This document shows, piece after piece, positions 32,599 through 41,890 of a stretch of 64,000 bases of DNA. Made by a program: the position numbers and the translations under genes. A model generated the notes under the pieces. The model saw nothing but the letters and a program-made list of their open reading frames with translations, searched no databases and was not told the origin of the DNA. Each line of letters starts with the position of its first letter. The first letter of the stretch is position 1. The stretch is from assembly GCA_900199595.1 (NCBI GenBank), contig FZRB01000006.1, positions 62,001 to 126,000 on the forward strand, given 5' to 3'. The stretch comes from Lachnospiraceae bacterium (GTDB lineage Bacteria; Bacillota; Clostridia; Lachnospirales; Lachnospiraceae).

Positions 32599-33462
32599 CT
32601 AAATATTTATTTCATATAATTCTGATTTTCCTAAAAATTTCAAATTATAACTTTTACAAATAGACTCAACCAATTTAACATACCAATCTTCAGCTTGTGG
32701 ATGAACTCTTACACCATATATATAAGAAGGCAAATCTAATACTTGTAAATATACATTCTTCGGAAAAGTTATGGGATAAAAACCTTGAAAACTATCACTT
32801 AATGTTGATGATACAGCTTTTAAGATTTTATCTTCATCAGAAATATTGTCTTTATTTATTTTAAAAGAACTAAACATAATACTATTTGTAAAAGAGGTAA
32901 CATCCATATATTCTCGAGTAAACTGAATTATAACACGAACTTCTTTTTCATGTTCAAATGCTGTTCTCTTATGATAATATGCCTCATCTGATTTTGAACC
33001 CGAATAAATAATATCACTAATAGTATTACTATTATTAGGGTTTAAATCATACTTTACTTTATTTATACGAGCGATTAAATCAGGAATATTATTGGAATCA
33101 ATCATATTTCTGATTCTTTCTTCATTTGATATTAATTGCACAGAATGCTTGTTAAAAGAATAAATCCTCCACATAGCATCACTATCTTTTTCCATAGACC
33201 AACACTGACCAAAACAAGAATATCTAGCTCGTTGCAGCTTAGCAAGATTATTAATAGTTTGTTCCGCATTGCCTTTAAATAGATCGTAAAGAACATGTAT
33301 TACTTCTTTATATCCCGATTCTGTTTCTAGCTTTTTTAATAAATACCCCTCATATGTATCTTCCCAACAATACAACGGATTTACATATCGCTCTTCTTTA
33401 TTTATACATATCGAAATAAATGCTTCTAGATTAATGATTCTATATAAAGGAACTTTAATCAT
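32599..33462 (-). CDS. DUF2971 family protein
   Basis: This 287-residue protein has the DUF2971 marks: CFGQCWSMEKDSDAMWRIYS, and HKRTAFEHEKEVRVIIQF near the C-terminus. The function is unknown; members often lie in defence or mobile islands. It is a single gene ending 60 bp before the nucleotidyltransferase start. AT-rich codons match its neighbours in the accessory region. Confidence 0.7.
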   Translation of the reverse strand: MIKVPLYRIINLEAFISICINKEERYVNPLYCWEDTYEGYLLKKLETESGYKEVIHVLYDLFKGNAEQTINNLAKLQRARYSCFGQCWSMEKDSDAMWRIYSFNKHSVQLISNEERIRNMIDSNNIPDLIARINKVKYDLNPNNSNTISDIIYSGSKSDEAYYHKRTAFEHEKEVRVIIQFTREYMDVTSFTNSIMFSSFKINKDNISDEDKILKAVSSTLSDSFQGFYPITFPKNVYLQVLDLPSYIYGVRVHPQAEDWYVKLVESICKSYNLKFLGKSELYEINI

Positions 33463-33591
33463 ATAATAATCTCCCTAAATATCTCATAATAATCGTTTTA
33501 AAATTCCCACATTTAACATTACAAAATATAAAAAAATTTTTCTATTTTTTAACAACTCCAAAAACTAATTAGACAACTACAAAAGCAAATG

Positions 33592-33656
33592 TTGACTTTT
33601 GTAACACATAAAGTTATAATTCTTCTGTTTTTATAACAAAACTAACAATTTTAGTT
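33592..33656 (+). promoter_or_regulatory. promoter and putative operator of the HTH-dehydrogenase gene
   Basis: TTGACT (33592-33597), 17 bp and TATAAT (33615-33620) point at the gene at 33716. AACTAA-CAATT-TTAGTT (33640-33656) is an inverted repeat just after the expected start of transcription. It is a candidate site for autoregulation by the HTH domain. The rest of 33463-33715 is AT-rich with nothing else clear. Confidence 0.6.
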
Positions 33657-33715
33657 GCAATTCTTAACACTATATTTATAATAAATTAGTCAATTAATTC
33701 AAGGAGAAATAAATA

Positions 33716-35215
33716 ATGAAACAATTATCCCTCCCTCTTTTAGCTCAAACCATCGAGTCTAAAAGAAAATCCAAAAACATAACCCAATTAGATCTATCCA
33801 AACTCACCGGAATAAACAGATCTGTCATCAGTAAGATTGAATCCGCTGAACATACCCCTTCGGTCAATCAACTTCAAGCCTTATCAGAAGTACTCGACTT
33901 TGACACAAAAGATCTTTTTGTTGAACCGGATTCCACTACAAATATAATAAAAAAACAATATAATATCACCGTAGCCGGTACTGGTTATGTAGGTTTATCT
34001 CTTGCTGTTCTCCTATCACAGCATAATAAAGTAACCGCTGTTGATATTATACCCGAAAAAGTTGAGAAATTAAATAACTATATATCTCCTATTCAGGATG
34101 ATTATATAGAAAAATATCTTTCTGAAGCAAAGGCTAATAAAAGGCAGCTTAATCTAACAGCAACAACTGATGGTGCTTCAGCTTATAAAAAAGCTGACTT
34201 CATTATTATTGCTGCACCAACTAATTATGATCCAAAGAAAAACTTCTTTGACTGTTCTGCTGTCGAATCAGTTATAGAACTTATTCTTGATTCTACAAAA
34301 GATAACAAGAAAAAACCTACTATCGTTATCAAGTCTACTATACCTGTTGGATATACAGAATCTGTTCGCAGAAAATATAATGCAGATAATATTATATTTA
34401 GCCCTGAATTTCTTAGAGAATCAAAAGCGCTTTATGATAATCTCTTCCCATCAAGAATAATTGTCGGATGCGATGAGAATACCAAGGATAAGGCAGAGAT
34501 ATTTGCTGCTCTTCTCCAGCAGGGAGCTATAAAGAATCCTATCGAAAAACTATTTATGGGCTATACAGAAGCCGAAGCCACAAAACTCTTTGTAAATACA
34601 TATCTCGCTCTTAGAGTTTCATACTTCAACGAATTAGATACTTACGCAGAAGTCAAAGAACTTGATACAGCTTCCATAATTAAAGGAGTTTGCTTAGATC
34701 CACGTGTTGGAGACTATTACAATAATCCATCATTTGGTTATGGTGGATATTGCCTACCAAAAGACACAAAGCAGCTCCTTGCAAACTATAATGACGTTCC
34801 ACAAAATATGATGACTGCAATAGTTGAAAGTAATAGAACCAGAAAAGACTTTATAGCAGATAGAGTTCTTCAAAAGGCAGGCTATTATAGTTATAGCGAT
34901 GATAATAACTTCAATAGACAAATGGAAAAAGAAATAGTAATCGGAATTTACAGATTAACCATGAAATCCAATTCTGATAATTTCAGACAATCCTCCATCC
35001 AGGGAGTTATGAAAAGGATCAAAGCAAAAGGCGCTAAAATCGTAATATATGAACCAACATTAAATGACGGCGAAACATTTTTTGGAAGTAAAGTTATTAA
35101 TGATTTAGATGTATTTAAAAATACCTGTGATTGTATAATAGCAAATAGATATGACTCATCATTAGATGATATAAAGAATAAAGTATATACACGAGATCTT
35201 TTCCTTCGTGATTAG
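33716..35215 (+). CDS. UDP-glucose/nucleotide-sugar dehydrogenase with N-terminal XRE HTH domain
   Basis: This 499-residue fusion has two parts. Residues 1-75 are an XRE helix-turn-helix ([34 protein letters not shown]). Residues about 82-499 are a complete nucleotide-sugar dehydrogenase: [43 protein letters not shown], and the catalytic cysteine in [14 protein letters not shown]. The enzyme oxidises a UDP-hexose such as UDP-glucose to the uronate. It has a consensus promoter, AAGGAG and a strong terminator, so it is monocistronic. Fusing a DNA-binding domain to a precursor enzyme suggests feedback control of capsule genes. This is inference. Confidence 0.88.
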   Translation: MKQLSLPLLAQTIESKRKSKNITQLDLSKLTGINRSVISKIESAEHTPSVNQLQALSEVLDFDTKDLFVEPDSTTNIIKKQYNITVAGTGYVGLSLAVLLSQHNKVTAVDIIPEKVEKLNNYISPIQDDYIEKYLSEAKANKRQLNLTATTDGASAYKKADFIIIAAPTNYDPKKNFFDCSAVESVIELILDSTKDNKKKPTIVIKSTIPVGYTESVRRKYNADNIIFSPEFLRESKALYDNLFPSRIIVGCDENTKDKAEIFAALLQQGAIKNPIEKLFMGYTEAEATKLFVNTYLALRVSYFNELDTYAEVKELDTASIIKGVCLDPRVGDYYNNPSFGYGGYCLPKDTKQLLANYNDVPQNMMTAIVESNRTRKDFIADRVLQKAGYYSYSDDNNFNRQMEKEIVIGIYRLTMKSNSDNFRQSSIQGVMKRIKAKGAKIVIYEPTLNDGETFFGSKVINDLDVFKNTCDCIIANRYDSSLDDIKNKVYTRDLFLRD

Positions 35216-35237
35216 GTCCTTAGACTTAGTCGAATCA

Positions 35238-35267
35238 ACACGCAGCCAAACGCTGCGTGTTTTTTTT
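35238..35267 (+). terminator. terminator of the HTH-dehydrogenase gene
   Basis: ACACGCAGC (35238-35246), loop CAAAC, GCTGCGTGT (35252-35260) and a run of eight T residues form a textbook intrinsic terminator 22 bp after the stop. Confidence 0.9.
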
Positions 35268-36000
35268 GTAAAAATAACAGTTTCTATTGTTTCTTGTAAA
35301 CAATTAATCTCTTATCTCTGGAAGAAAAATATAAAACAAATTTTTAGTGCTTTTTAATCTGGTAATTTGATTTGTTGTAACATAATAGTATATTTTATTT
35401 GCTACTATATCTGCCGCCCTAACAAGAGTCTTATTTGCCGAATTGCAGTAATCAACAGTAACAGATTCAAGACTTTTAAATAAAGCAGGATAATAAGAAG
35501 TATAATTATAATTATGTACTCCTCTTTTAAATTCCATTTCCAAAGATTCTTCTAGTTCATATCTACCATTTGTTGCTGTTGTATGTTCATCAGAAAAACA
35601 TAGAATTCTTCTCACATCATAATCATTAATTATTTGATTATTTATTAATTGTTGTAATGCATTTTTTAAACCACGTTTATATGCATAATCTAAATATCTT
35701 TGTTTCGTTTTTTTGTCAGCACAAATAGAATCAAGTATCTTTTCTTGTCTAATTATTACAGCAAATTTATATGTATTATTCAAAGATCTAAACAATTTAT
35801 TTTTTTCTTTATTTTTTATATTTGTAGCTTTTAACTCATAATCCGAATCATAATTACCTGATAACCTTATACAAGATGTTGATTGTCAAGTAGTTTTGAC
35901 CCACTTTTACGTTTAAACTTGACCCACCCCTAACCATTTTCGGGATGGGTCAGTTTTGTTTGCAAATCTTGATATTTACATTGTGTTTTGACCCACCTTG

Positions 36001-36447
36001 TTAATGAGTTACTACCTGATAACCGTCAGCCTCCATAGTCGTTACATCAATCATTATGATTCTGCTTGATGTATCCATTACTATATATCTACTTAGTTCA
36101 AGGAGTCTGTCGCTGATCAGTTCTTTTACCAATGATTCCATCGCATCCTTTTTACTATCAACATTTATTTCTGCCCGGATTGTTTTTGAACCCCTAGTAT
36201 CACATAGCTCATCCAAGTTCATAAACAACTTCGAGTCTTCATTATTCTTCTTATCAGAAATGAATCTGTCAGTTTCTTCATCATAGTGATAAGCTTCAGA
36301 TTTTTTTATTCTTTTAATTACGTAACTGGAATTTACCATTCCATAGTTTTCTCTTATATATTTTTGAGCAGCTTTATTACCTTCGTTGTTATATATTTCT
36401 ACTATTACAGGAAAGTCTGTTTTATCTACATGCATTACTCGTGGCAT
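36001..36447 (-). CDS. passenger protein of IS21 element 2 (second)
   Basis: This 148-residue protein has no recognised family. It opens with a basic segment (YNNEGNKAAQKYIRENYGMV, SYVIKRIKKSEAYHYDEET) that could be a small DNA-binding helix pair, like a Myb- or HTH-type domain. A helical region and a beta-rich end (DTSSRIIMIDVTTME) follow. Its ATG overlaps the stop of the preceding gene as TAATG, so it is translated from the same message. Its place inside the target duplication makes it part of the element. It may be a regulator. Confidence 0.6.
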   Translation of the reverse strand: MPRVMHVDKTDFPVIVEIYNNEGNKAAQKYIRENYGMVNSSYVIKRIKKSEAYHYDEETDRFISDKKNNEDSKLFMNLDELCDTRGSKTIRAEINVDSKKDAMESLVKELISDRLLELSRYIVMDTSSRIIMIDVTTMEADGYQVVTH

Positions 36448-36932
36448 TATGACAGCACCTCCTTAAATGGTAGTTCTTCCCCGTTTATCATCAAAGATTC
36501 TGTTTCTTCTGAAACAAACTTAAATTTGGGTTCTCTATACTTGTCAAAGTCTATTTTTAGGTTCTTGTACTGAATAAAGCTCTTATACATAGCATTTTCA
36601 TTCCGTAAGCGTATAAGTTCTGTTTCAAGATATGCCTTTCTGCTCATCGGATTGGGCATCTCATCTGGTATATCTCTGAAATGGATATTTATAAACGCTT
36701 CTTTTTCTCTTTCTGTCATCCCTTCAAGAGTGTCCTCTATTTCTTTTCCATCTCTATATACATCAATGAAATCCAGATAGTTTCCATGGCCGTCTTCTGC
36801 ATCACATGGATTCTCATGAACGCTGTGTCTTTTGGAAACCCATTCTCGTAATGCACATATTTCTTCGTCTGTCATAGTAACTGTTTTTATGTATTCTTCT
36901 AACTCTATATTTAATAAATCCTGATTATTCAT
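36447..36932 (-). CDS. passenger protein of IS21 element 2 (first)
   Basis: This 161-residue acidic protein has no recognised family. Features are a helical N-terminus (TDEEICALREWVSKRHSVHE), a DGHGNYLDFIDVYR segment and a central coiled-coil-like helix (RKAYLETELIRLRNENAMYK). It lies 28 bp after istB on the same strand. Coiled-coil plus acidic character is seen also in the third gene of IS21 element 1, so IS21 elements here seem to recruit such proteins. Confidence 0.6.
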   Translation of the reverse strand: MNNQDLLNIELEEYIKTVTMTDEEICALREWVSKRHSVHENPCDAEDGHGNYLDFIDVYRDGKEIEDTLEGMTEREKEAFINIHFRDIPDEMPNPMSRKAYLETELIRLRNENAMYKSFIQYKNLKIDFDKYREPKFKFVSEETESLMINGEELPFKEVLS

Positions 36933-36960
36933 TTATGATTGTTGTCCTTTCATTTAATAC

Positions 36961-37713
36961 TTAGTTTTTCTTACCTTTGACACGATAGCTTTCGCCAGTT
37001 ATACTTATCACATGGCAGTGGTGCACCAGTCTGTCCAGGATGGCAGTGGCTGCAAGCTTACCAGTAAATATTTCGTCCCATCTGCCCATCGGCAGGTTGG
37101 TCGTTATTATGAGGGAGCCTTTTTCGTATCGTTGACGGATGATCTGAAAAAACAGGCTCTCTTTCTCTTTATCCATTTTTAAATAGGAAAGTTCATCGAT
37201 TATAAGAAGCTGTATCTTCTGAAGCTTCATTAATGCTTCTCTCAGGAGTCCATCCTGCATCTTTTCATACAGCTGATCCACAAGATCTTTTGCATTTATA
37301 AAAAGCACCTTATATCCTGCATTACATGCGTTTAACCCGATTCCTGTAGCAATCATACTTTTTCCTACTCCTGGAGGTCCTATAATGATTACATTCTCAT
37401 GGGTCTCTATGAAGCCAAGTTTACCAAGTTCAGTGATCTTATCGTAATCAAGCGATGGATTAAAACTGTAATCAATGTCTTCCAACCTTTTTATAGAATC
37501 AAATCCGGCATTAGTTCTGAGTTTTTCTTGCTTTCTACATTTTTTACCTTCAGCTTCAATTTCTAGTAGTTTCTTTAAGAAATCGAGATAACTCATATTT
37601 GATGATTCAGCATCTTTTATTAGTCCCTGATATTCAGTCCGAACATCGACTAGTTTGAACCTCTTCATCAGGTTTTCTATGTATGCTGCATCTTCTTGAT
37701 CGACAGTATTCAT
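36961..37713 (-). CDS. istB: IstB transposition ATPase
   Basis: This 250-residue AAA+ helper has Walker A VIIGPPGVGKSMIATGIG, Walker B LLIIDELSYLKMDKE, and sensor region LIITTNLPMGRWDEIF, then AILDRLVHHCHVI. It binds target DNA with ATP and recruits IstA. It is intact, unlike the copy at 12731. The start overlaps the istA stop by 4 bp (ATGA). Confidence 0.92.
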   Translation of the reverse strand: MNTVDQEDAAYIENLMKRFKLVDVRTEYQGLIKDAESSNMSYLDFLKKLLEIEAEGKKCRKQEKLRTNAGFDSIKRLEDIDYSFNPSLDYDKITELGKLGFIETHENVIIIGPPGVGKSMIATGIGLNACNAGYKVLFINAKDLVDQLYEKMQDGLLREALMKLQKIQLLIIDELSYLKMDKEKESLFFQIIRQRYEKGSLIITTNLPMGRWDEIFTGKLAATAILDRLVHHCHVISITGESYRVKGKKN

Positions 37714-39230
37714 AACGTCGCCACCTCCTCAATGTTTTTCTCATAATAACTGCAATCTCTAAGGAGGTCAGGATCATCGTCATCGTATTGACCCTTATCC
37801 TTTATTTCTGCATCATCTTCCAGTGATTTATCAAGAGATATCTCTCCGTTGTTATACTCTTTGAGAATCCCTTTAAATTCTTTAACACTGAGAGTCCCTC
37901 GCTGTATTGCAATACCTATCAGCTGATCCAGAATCCCTACTTCATAAATCTCAGAATACATCATTATCCTTCTGGCTTGACGAGTTGGTTGGTCGAATTT
38001 TCTGGAAGCTTTTTCCAAGTAAGTAAGACCATTAGAAAACATTGAAGTAAAATCTCTTTTAATTTGAGGAATTGAAGTGCTGAACTTTGTAGCTATTGCC
38101 TCATAATGAGATTCTTCCTTATAGGTTCCGTGTTTACCATCAGCTTCTTCGATTGATAAAACAAAGTTTTCCTTAGAATCATAGATATCTATCCGGAAAC
38201 CATAGATGACTCTGAATTTCATCTTCTTACAGGCATACTTAGCTGGAACGCTATACTTATTAGAATTAATGCTTATAAGACAATCCGGACTGATTATCCG
38301 ATCACTCAGTTTCTTGATTCTGAAATGCGTTCTCGGCAATGGTTGCAGACACACTTTTTCTTCAAGTAAGTAGTGCTCATTAGGGATTCTCTTTGTTGTA
38401 CTGTGCTTTTCATCACACCATTCATTTACGAATGTCTTACCTCTTTGATTCAGCTCAGTCATAGAAGCAAACTTATTTCCTTTTATGAATTGTTCCTCAA
38501 TGTAGTTGAATGGTCTTTCCACCTTTCCTTTTTTACGTGGCCAATAACAGGGACACGCATTGAGTTCCGTACCAAGATGACGAGCAAGTAGAAGTGCCTG
38601 AGGATTATATTTGATTTCTTCCTCGCTTTTCGGGTTATTGGTAATAACCAGAGCTGTAGGATTATCAATCAGAATCTCCAGTGTCACGCCTCCCAAGTCT
38701 GTGAATAGCTCCTGAATGGCTTCATAGATTGCATCTGCATCAGCTTTTAATGAGAAGCATATAGACTTCTTTCGTGATGCTGCAAGTATAAGGGAAAAAC
38801 AGTACACCGTACGATACCTCTCACCTACTATCACCTGATATTCAGTCCAATCAAACTGCGCCTGATCGCCAGGAGGACTTTCGTGTCTTACTGTAGCTTT
38901 TGGACTGATATTTCCTGATAAATCATCATCAATCTTATGTAAGTATCGATAAACCGGGCCTATGCTACCAGTGTACCCTCTCTTTTTGAGTTCCCGGAAA
39001 ATCCGAGTACCATTAAAACAGTATGGTTCACATCTCCACTTGATTATCTGATCCTTAAATGAATCAATCTTGGACTTATAGATTGTCCTCTTGTAGGTGG
39101 GCTGTTCCTTTTCTTTGATTAGTTTTCTTACTGTGTTCCGGGACATACCAAGAATCCTTGCTGTTTCTCTAATGGATTCGGTCTTCTTGTATACTTCCTG
39201 GACAGCAGCCCAGTCTTGCAATTTCTTCAC
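37710..39230 (-). CDS. istA: IS21-family transposase IstA
   Basis: This 506-residue DDE transposase has an N-terminal HTH (SIRETARILGMSRNTVRKLI), a catalytic core with DQAQFDWTEYQVIVGERYR (first Asp), EILIDNPTALVI (second Asp) and ACPCYWPRKKGKVERPFNYI with the catalytic Glu. A DNA-binding SH3-like C-terminal part follows. The start is a GTG at 39230; upstream GGAGG is a little far, so initiation could differ slightly. The intact frame and perfect target duplication suggest activity. Confidence 0.9.
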   Translation of the reverse strand: MKKLQDWAAVQEVYKKTESIRETARILGMSRNTVRKLIKEKEQPTYKRTIYKSKIDSFKDQIIKWRCEPYCFNGTRIFRELKKRGYTGSIGPVYRYLHKIDDDLSGNISPKATVRHESPPGDQAQFDWTEYQVIVGERYRTVYCFSLILAASRKKSICFSLKADADAIYEAIQELFTDLGGVTLEILIDNPTALVITNNPKSEEEIKYNPQALLLARHLGTELNACPCYWPRKKGKVERPFNYIEEQFIKGNKFASMTELNQRGKTFVNEWCDEKHSTTKRIPNEHYLLEEKVCLQPLPRTHFRIKKLSDRIISPDCLISINSNKYSVPAKYACKKMKFRVIYGFRIDIYDSKENFVLSIEEADGKHGTYKEESHYEAIATKFSTSIPQIKRDFTSMFSNGLTYLEKASRKFDQPTRQARRIMMYSEIYEVGILDQLIGIAIQRGTLSVKEFKGILKEYNNGEISLDKSLEDDAEIKDKGQYDDDDPDLLRDCSYYEKNIEEVATL

Positions 39231-39566
39231 CTTCTTTCATCCCTCCTCTCTGTAAAGAAATACAGAGAGCAGTATAGAGATGTAATAAAGGTGGGTCAAA
39301 TCTAAGTATTAAATTTTCAAAGAACAATGTATATCAAACAGGGGTTATCACCACATAGGGTGGGTCAAATCTGACCGTTAAACCCGGGTCAATTTTTATT
39401 ATAAATCAACACAAGATTCTACATGAATATACTTTCTTGTAGCAATCTCTTTTTCTTCTTTATCGAGATAGATTACTCCAGCAAAAACATAATAATCATT
39501 ATGAGTTTTATCGAACACACCCGACTCATCAGAATAAACCCAAATATTCATAATTCCTCCAATAAC

Positions 39567-39662
39567 AAAAAAACCGCCTCACGGCGGCCCGCGACCGGCG
39601 CACTAAATAGTAACGCTTAAACGTTAATTCGGTAACGCGGGTATACAGCGTATCTCTACCTG
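39567..39662 (-). ncRNA. structured leader RNA of the DUF3800 gene, ending in a terminator
   Basis: Between the promoter at 39670-39698 and the DUF3800 start lie about 95 nt of GC-rich, palindrome-dense RNA. It has paired segments GGTA...GCGTTACC and AACGTTTAAGCGTT. A final stem CCGCC (39574-39578) / GGCGG (39583-39587) is followed by seven or more T residues. This is an attenuator-like terminator 13-20 bp before the RBS. Rfam lists several DUF3800-associated RNA motifs, and this fits that context. The subtype cannot be named by eye. Confidence 0.6.
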
Positions 39663-39669
39663 CATTTAT

Positions 39670-39698
39670 ATTATAAAACAAATATAACTAAAAATCAA
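39670..39698 (-). promoter_or_regulatory. promoter of DUF3800 leader RNA
   Basis: On the minus strand TTGATT (39693-39698), 17 bp and TATAAT (39670-39675). Transcription should begin near 39663, at the start of the structured RNA. Confidence 0.7.
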
Positions 39699-39754
39699 CA
39701 AATTGTGAGGAAAATCTGTCAAAAATATCTATATTTATAGTTTATATTATTTTA

Positions 39755-40699
39755 TTAAATCCAATCTGGTAATTCCTGTAAATCTTTAATCCTCGCCATT
39801 TCTCTCTCCGTAGATTCTCTCATAACCAACTGAGCTATTTTTAATATAATATCTTTCATTTTAGAATAAGCCTCATCTGAATAAATAGTACTGCTTTTAT
39901 TTATTCCATTTATAAAAGACATAATATATTGTAAAAATGGCGTAGGGATAGCAATATCTGAAATATCTTCCCATTCTGTATATGAGTCTTTTGCGTATTC
40001 TTCTGAAGCTATATGATCACATTCACCTTTACACGCAACATAAATATATGAATACCTTTTTTTATTATTTGTCTTATTGTATTTGCTATCAACAACAAAT
40101 CCAACGATACCTTGATATTCTTTTATAATATTAGGCTGCAATAAGTCTTTTCCACAAATATCACAGTATAACGGTTGGTATTTTCCATAAAGTTTTATTG
40201 GTTCGTAAGTATCACGATAAATCTTTTTAAATGAATTTGGAAAAAACCGCTGAACTATTTTCTCCATTTTAGGTTCATCCAAAAGAATTCTTTCTATTTT
40301 TTCATTATCAAACACTTGAATAAATAACCTTGAATGATATGAGTTAAACTTATCATTTAAGGTACTACTTACAATAGTCGAATAAAAGCCTATAAATCCA
40401 TCACAATTAAATCTATCCACTCTTCCAGTAATATCTATTTCATCTTTATCAGTTACCGACTTACCACTATGAACAAAATGTTTACATGATACAAGCCACT
40501 TTATTTTCGTGTCACCAAGCTTTCCCGTTCTTTTTTCTTCAATAATTATATCTCTACCTCCATCTGGACCTCGGTCTGGACCATCAGAAATAATAAATCC
40601 TAACGTATGAAAAAACTCTCTAGCAAATAATTCAAAAGAATCTTGTTTACCATCCCCACAATTTGCTGGCATGATTTCTTTAAAATCTATTAATGACAT
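39755..40699 (-). CDS. Mrr-like restriction endonuclease-fold protein
   Basis: This 314-residue protein has a PD-(D/E)xK-type core in the N-terminal third: SFELFAREFFHTLGFIISDG, GPDGGRDIIIEE (Asp) and IKWLVSCKHF (the xK strand). This resembles Mrr/REase proteins that cut modified or foreign DNA. The C-terminal part has a CDICGKDL pair, with a later Cys-x3-Cys, that may bind zinc. The start at 40699 is chosen since GAGGGGG lies ahead; the upstream 36-residue extension is improbable. There is no methylase nearby, so this is a stand-alone nuclease, likely a defence gene. Confidence 0.7.
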   Translation of the reverse strand: MSLIDFKEIMPANCGDGKQDSFELFAREFFHTLGFIISDGPDRGPDGGRDIIIEEKRTGKLGDTKIKWLVSCKHFVHSGKSVTDKDEIDITGRVDRFNCDGFIGFYSTIVSSTLNDKFNSYHSRLFIQVFDNEKIERILLDEPKMEKIVQRFFPNSFKKIYRDTYEPIKLYGKYQPLYCDICGKDLLQPNIIKEYQGIVGFVVDSKYNKTNNKKRYSYIYVACKGECDHIASEEYAKDSYTEWEDISDIAIPTPFLQYIMSFINGINKSSTIYSDEAYSKMKDIILKIAQLVMRESTEREMARIKDLQELPDWI

Positions 40700-40847
40700 A
40701 TTAACCCCCTCAAAAAACAGTCCCGAACTATAAGTATAAATAATACAAGTTTTATCAATAATAATATTATAATAAATCAGAACAATTAATATAATAACAG
40801 TAATCAAATAATATTGATGGCAAGTACTACTATGAACACGCTGTGTA

Positions 40848-41429
40848 TTATTCTGTCTTGTATTCTAAAATCCATGCCATCACCAATGGTATAATAATTA
40901 CACTAGCAATAAACTCAAGAACAGAGGTTCCTTCACTCTTATTAATAAATATATTATCAAATTGGTTTATTATTACCACAGTCGTCAGTGAAAGCATCAA
41001 CGTACTCCTTAGTAGCAGAACAGTAACTCGAATATCTGAAAGATTAATTATCCAATCATTAATTATTCTCATAAATGTTAAAATACTACCAATTATCATA
41101 AATATCTGTTCAAGCAACGCAAAAATAAAACAAAATGTAAGTATAAAAACTTCAATAATTACATCTAATAATATAAGAATAAAACAAGATAGAGAATTAA
41201 ATATTCTAGTTCTTATTTTATTATTTCTATAACATGTTATAAGCATTCGTCTATTTAAAAACTTGGATTTTTGATTAGAAAAAAAATGAACAAATTGATC
41301 AAAATCAAAAAAACGCTTTGAGATTTTGTTTTTTATCAATAATAATAAAGCCTTTACAAAATAAAACAATATAATCAGCCCTAAAAAAATAATACACTTA
41401 TAACTATTATCACAGAAAAAGCAGTCCAT
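40848..41429 (-). CDS. uncharacterised multi-pass membrane protein
   Basis: The family is not recognised. This 193-residue protein has about four to five hydrophobic spans (LGLIILFYFVKALLLLI, FILILLDVIIEVFILTFCFI, and others) and a basic cytoplasmic loop (KNKISKRFFDFDQF). It overlaps the next upstream membrane gene by about 49 bp, so both are one unit. It may form a two-component membrane module with that protein, beside the Mrr-like nuclease. Confidence 0.45.
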   Translation of the reverse strand: MDCFFCDNSYKCIIFLGLIILFYFVKALLLLIKNKISKRFFDFDQFVHFFSNQKSKFLNRRMLITCYRNNKIRTRIFNSLSCFILILLDVIIEVFILTFCFIFALLEQIFMIIGSILTFMRIINDWIINLSDIRVTVLLLRSTLMLSLTTVVIINQFDNIFINKSEGTSVLEFIASVIIIPLVMAWILEYKTE

Positions 41430-41890
41430 AAATCCTCTATCTTACTATTACCCATACAATTTCCTAATGATATAAATCTCTCGGGTATATTAAAGTTGTT
41501 TAGAATCATCACCACAACTGAAATAGACATAAATGAAAACTGTAATCGATATGAATCAGATTTATAATTACCTTTTTTTAGAATACTGCTAATACTATTT
41601 AATGATTCTATTGATTCATTTATTCTAAGCAAATATACATAGGTAGATATAAAAATAATCCCCCAAACAAATTTAAATATAAAGAGAATACAGAACAATG
41701 TTGAAACAATTATAATCATTCCAATATTGGAAATGATTTTTTCGGCAGAAATGTGGGATATACGTCTTGATTTTTTATAAACATTAGTCTTATTAGAAAT
41801 GGAAGGGATAACTAATAAAGGATATATGCATACTAATACAGGAATTACTAAATCAAATATTAGCACAAGAATATTAATAAAAGCCATCAT
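41381..41890 (-). CDS. uncharacterised membrane protein
   Basis: The family is not recognised. This 169-residue protein has about four to five spans (ILVLIFDLVIPVLVCIYPLL, MIIIVSTLFCILFIFKFVWG) and a basic loop (NKTNVYKKSRRISHISAEK). Its end overlaps the start of the membrane gene at 40848-41429. The pair is in the AT-rich accessory region next to the capsule cluster. Confidence 0.45.
   Translation of the reverse strand: MMAFINILVLIFDLVIPVLVCIYPLLVIPSISNKTNVYKKSRRISHISAEKIISNIGMIIIVSTLFCILFIFKFVWGIIFISTYVYLLRINESIESLNSISSILKKGNYKSDSYRLQFSFMSISVVVMILNNFNIPERFISLGNCMGNSKIEDLWTAFSVIIVISVLFF

Larger units (their letters stand above)
35877..39411 (-). mobile_element. IS21-family element 2 with two passenger genes
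   Basis: The 3535-bp element begins TGTTGATTGTC (35877) and ends with AATCAACA at 39411. Repeats of TTGACCCAC lie near both ends, as in IS21. It is flanked by the 5-bp direct repeat CAAGA (35872-35876 and 39412-39416). It holds istA, istB and two further minus-strand genes. All frames are intact and the target gene can be rebuilt exactly, so the insertion is recent and the element may be active. Confidence 0.92.
35304..39551 (-). pseudogene. DUF3800 gene split by IS21 element 2
   Basis: The 5' part (39551 to 39412) encodes NIWVYSDESGVFDKTHNDYY, VFAGVIYLDKEEKE and KYIHVES. The 3' part (35876 to 35304) continues CIRLSGNYDSDYELKATN and ends with the DUF3800 features EHTTATNGRYELEESLE and LVRAADIVANKIYYY. 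Removing bases 35877-39411 and one CAAGA copy joins the two in frame into about 235 residues. The DxE-type N-terminus and conserved C-terminal Asp suggest an RNase-H-like nuclease fold; the function is unknown. GGAGG precedes the ATG. A structured RNA with terminator lies directly upstream. Confidence 0.88.
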
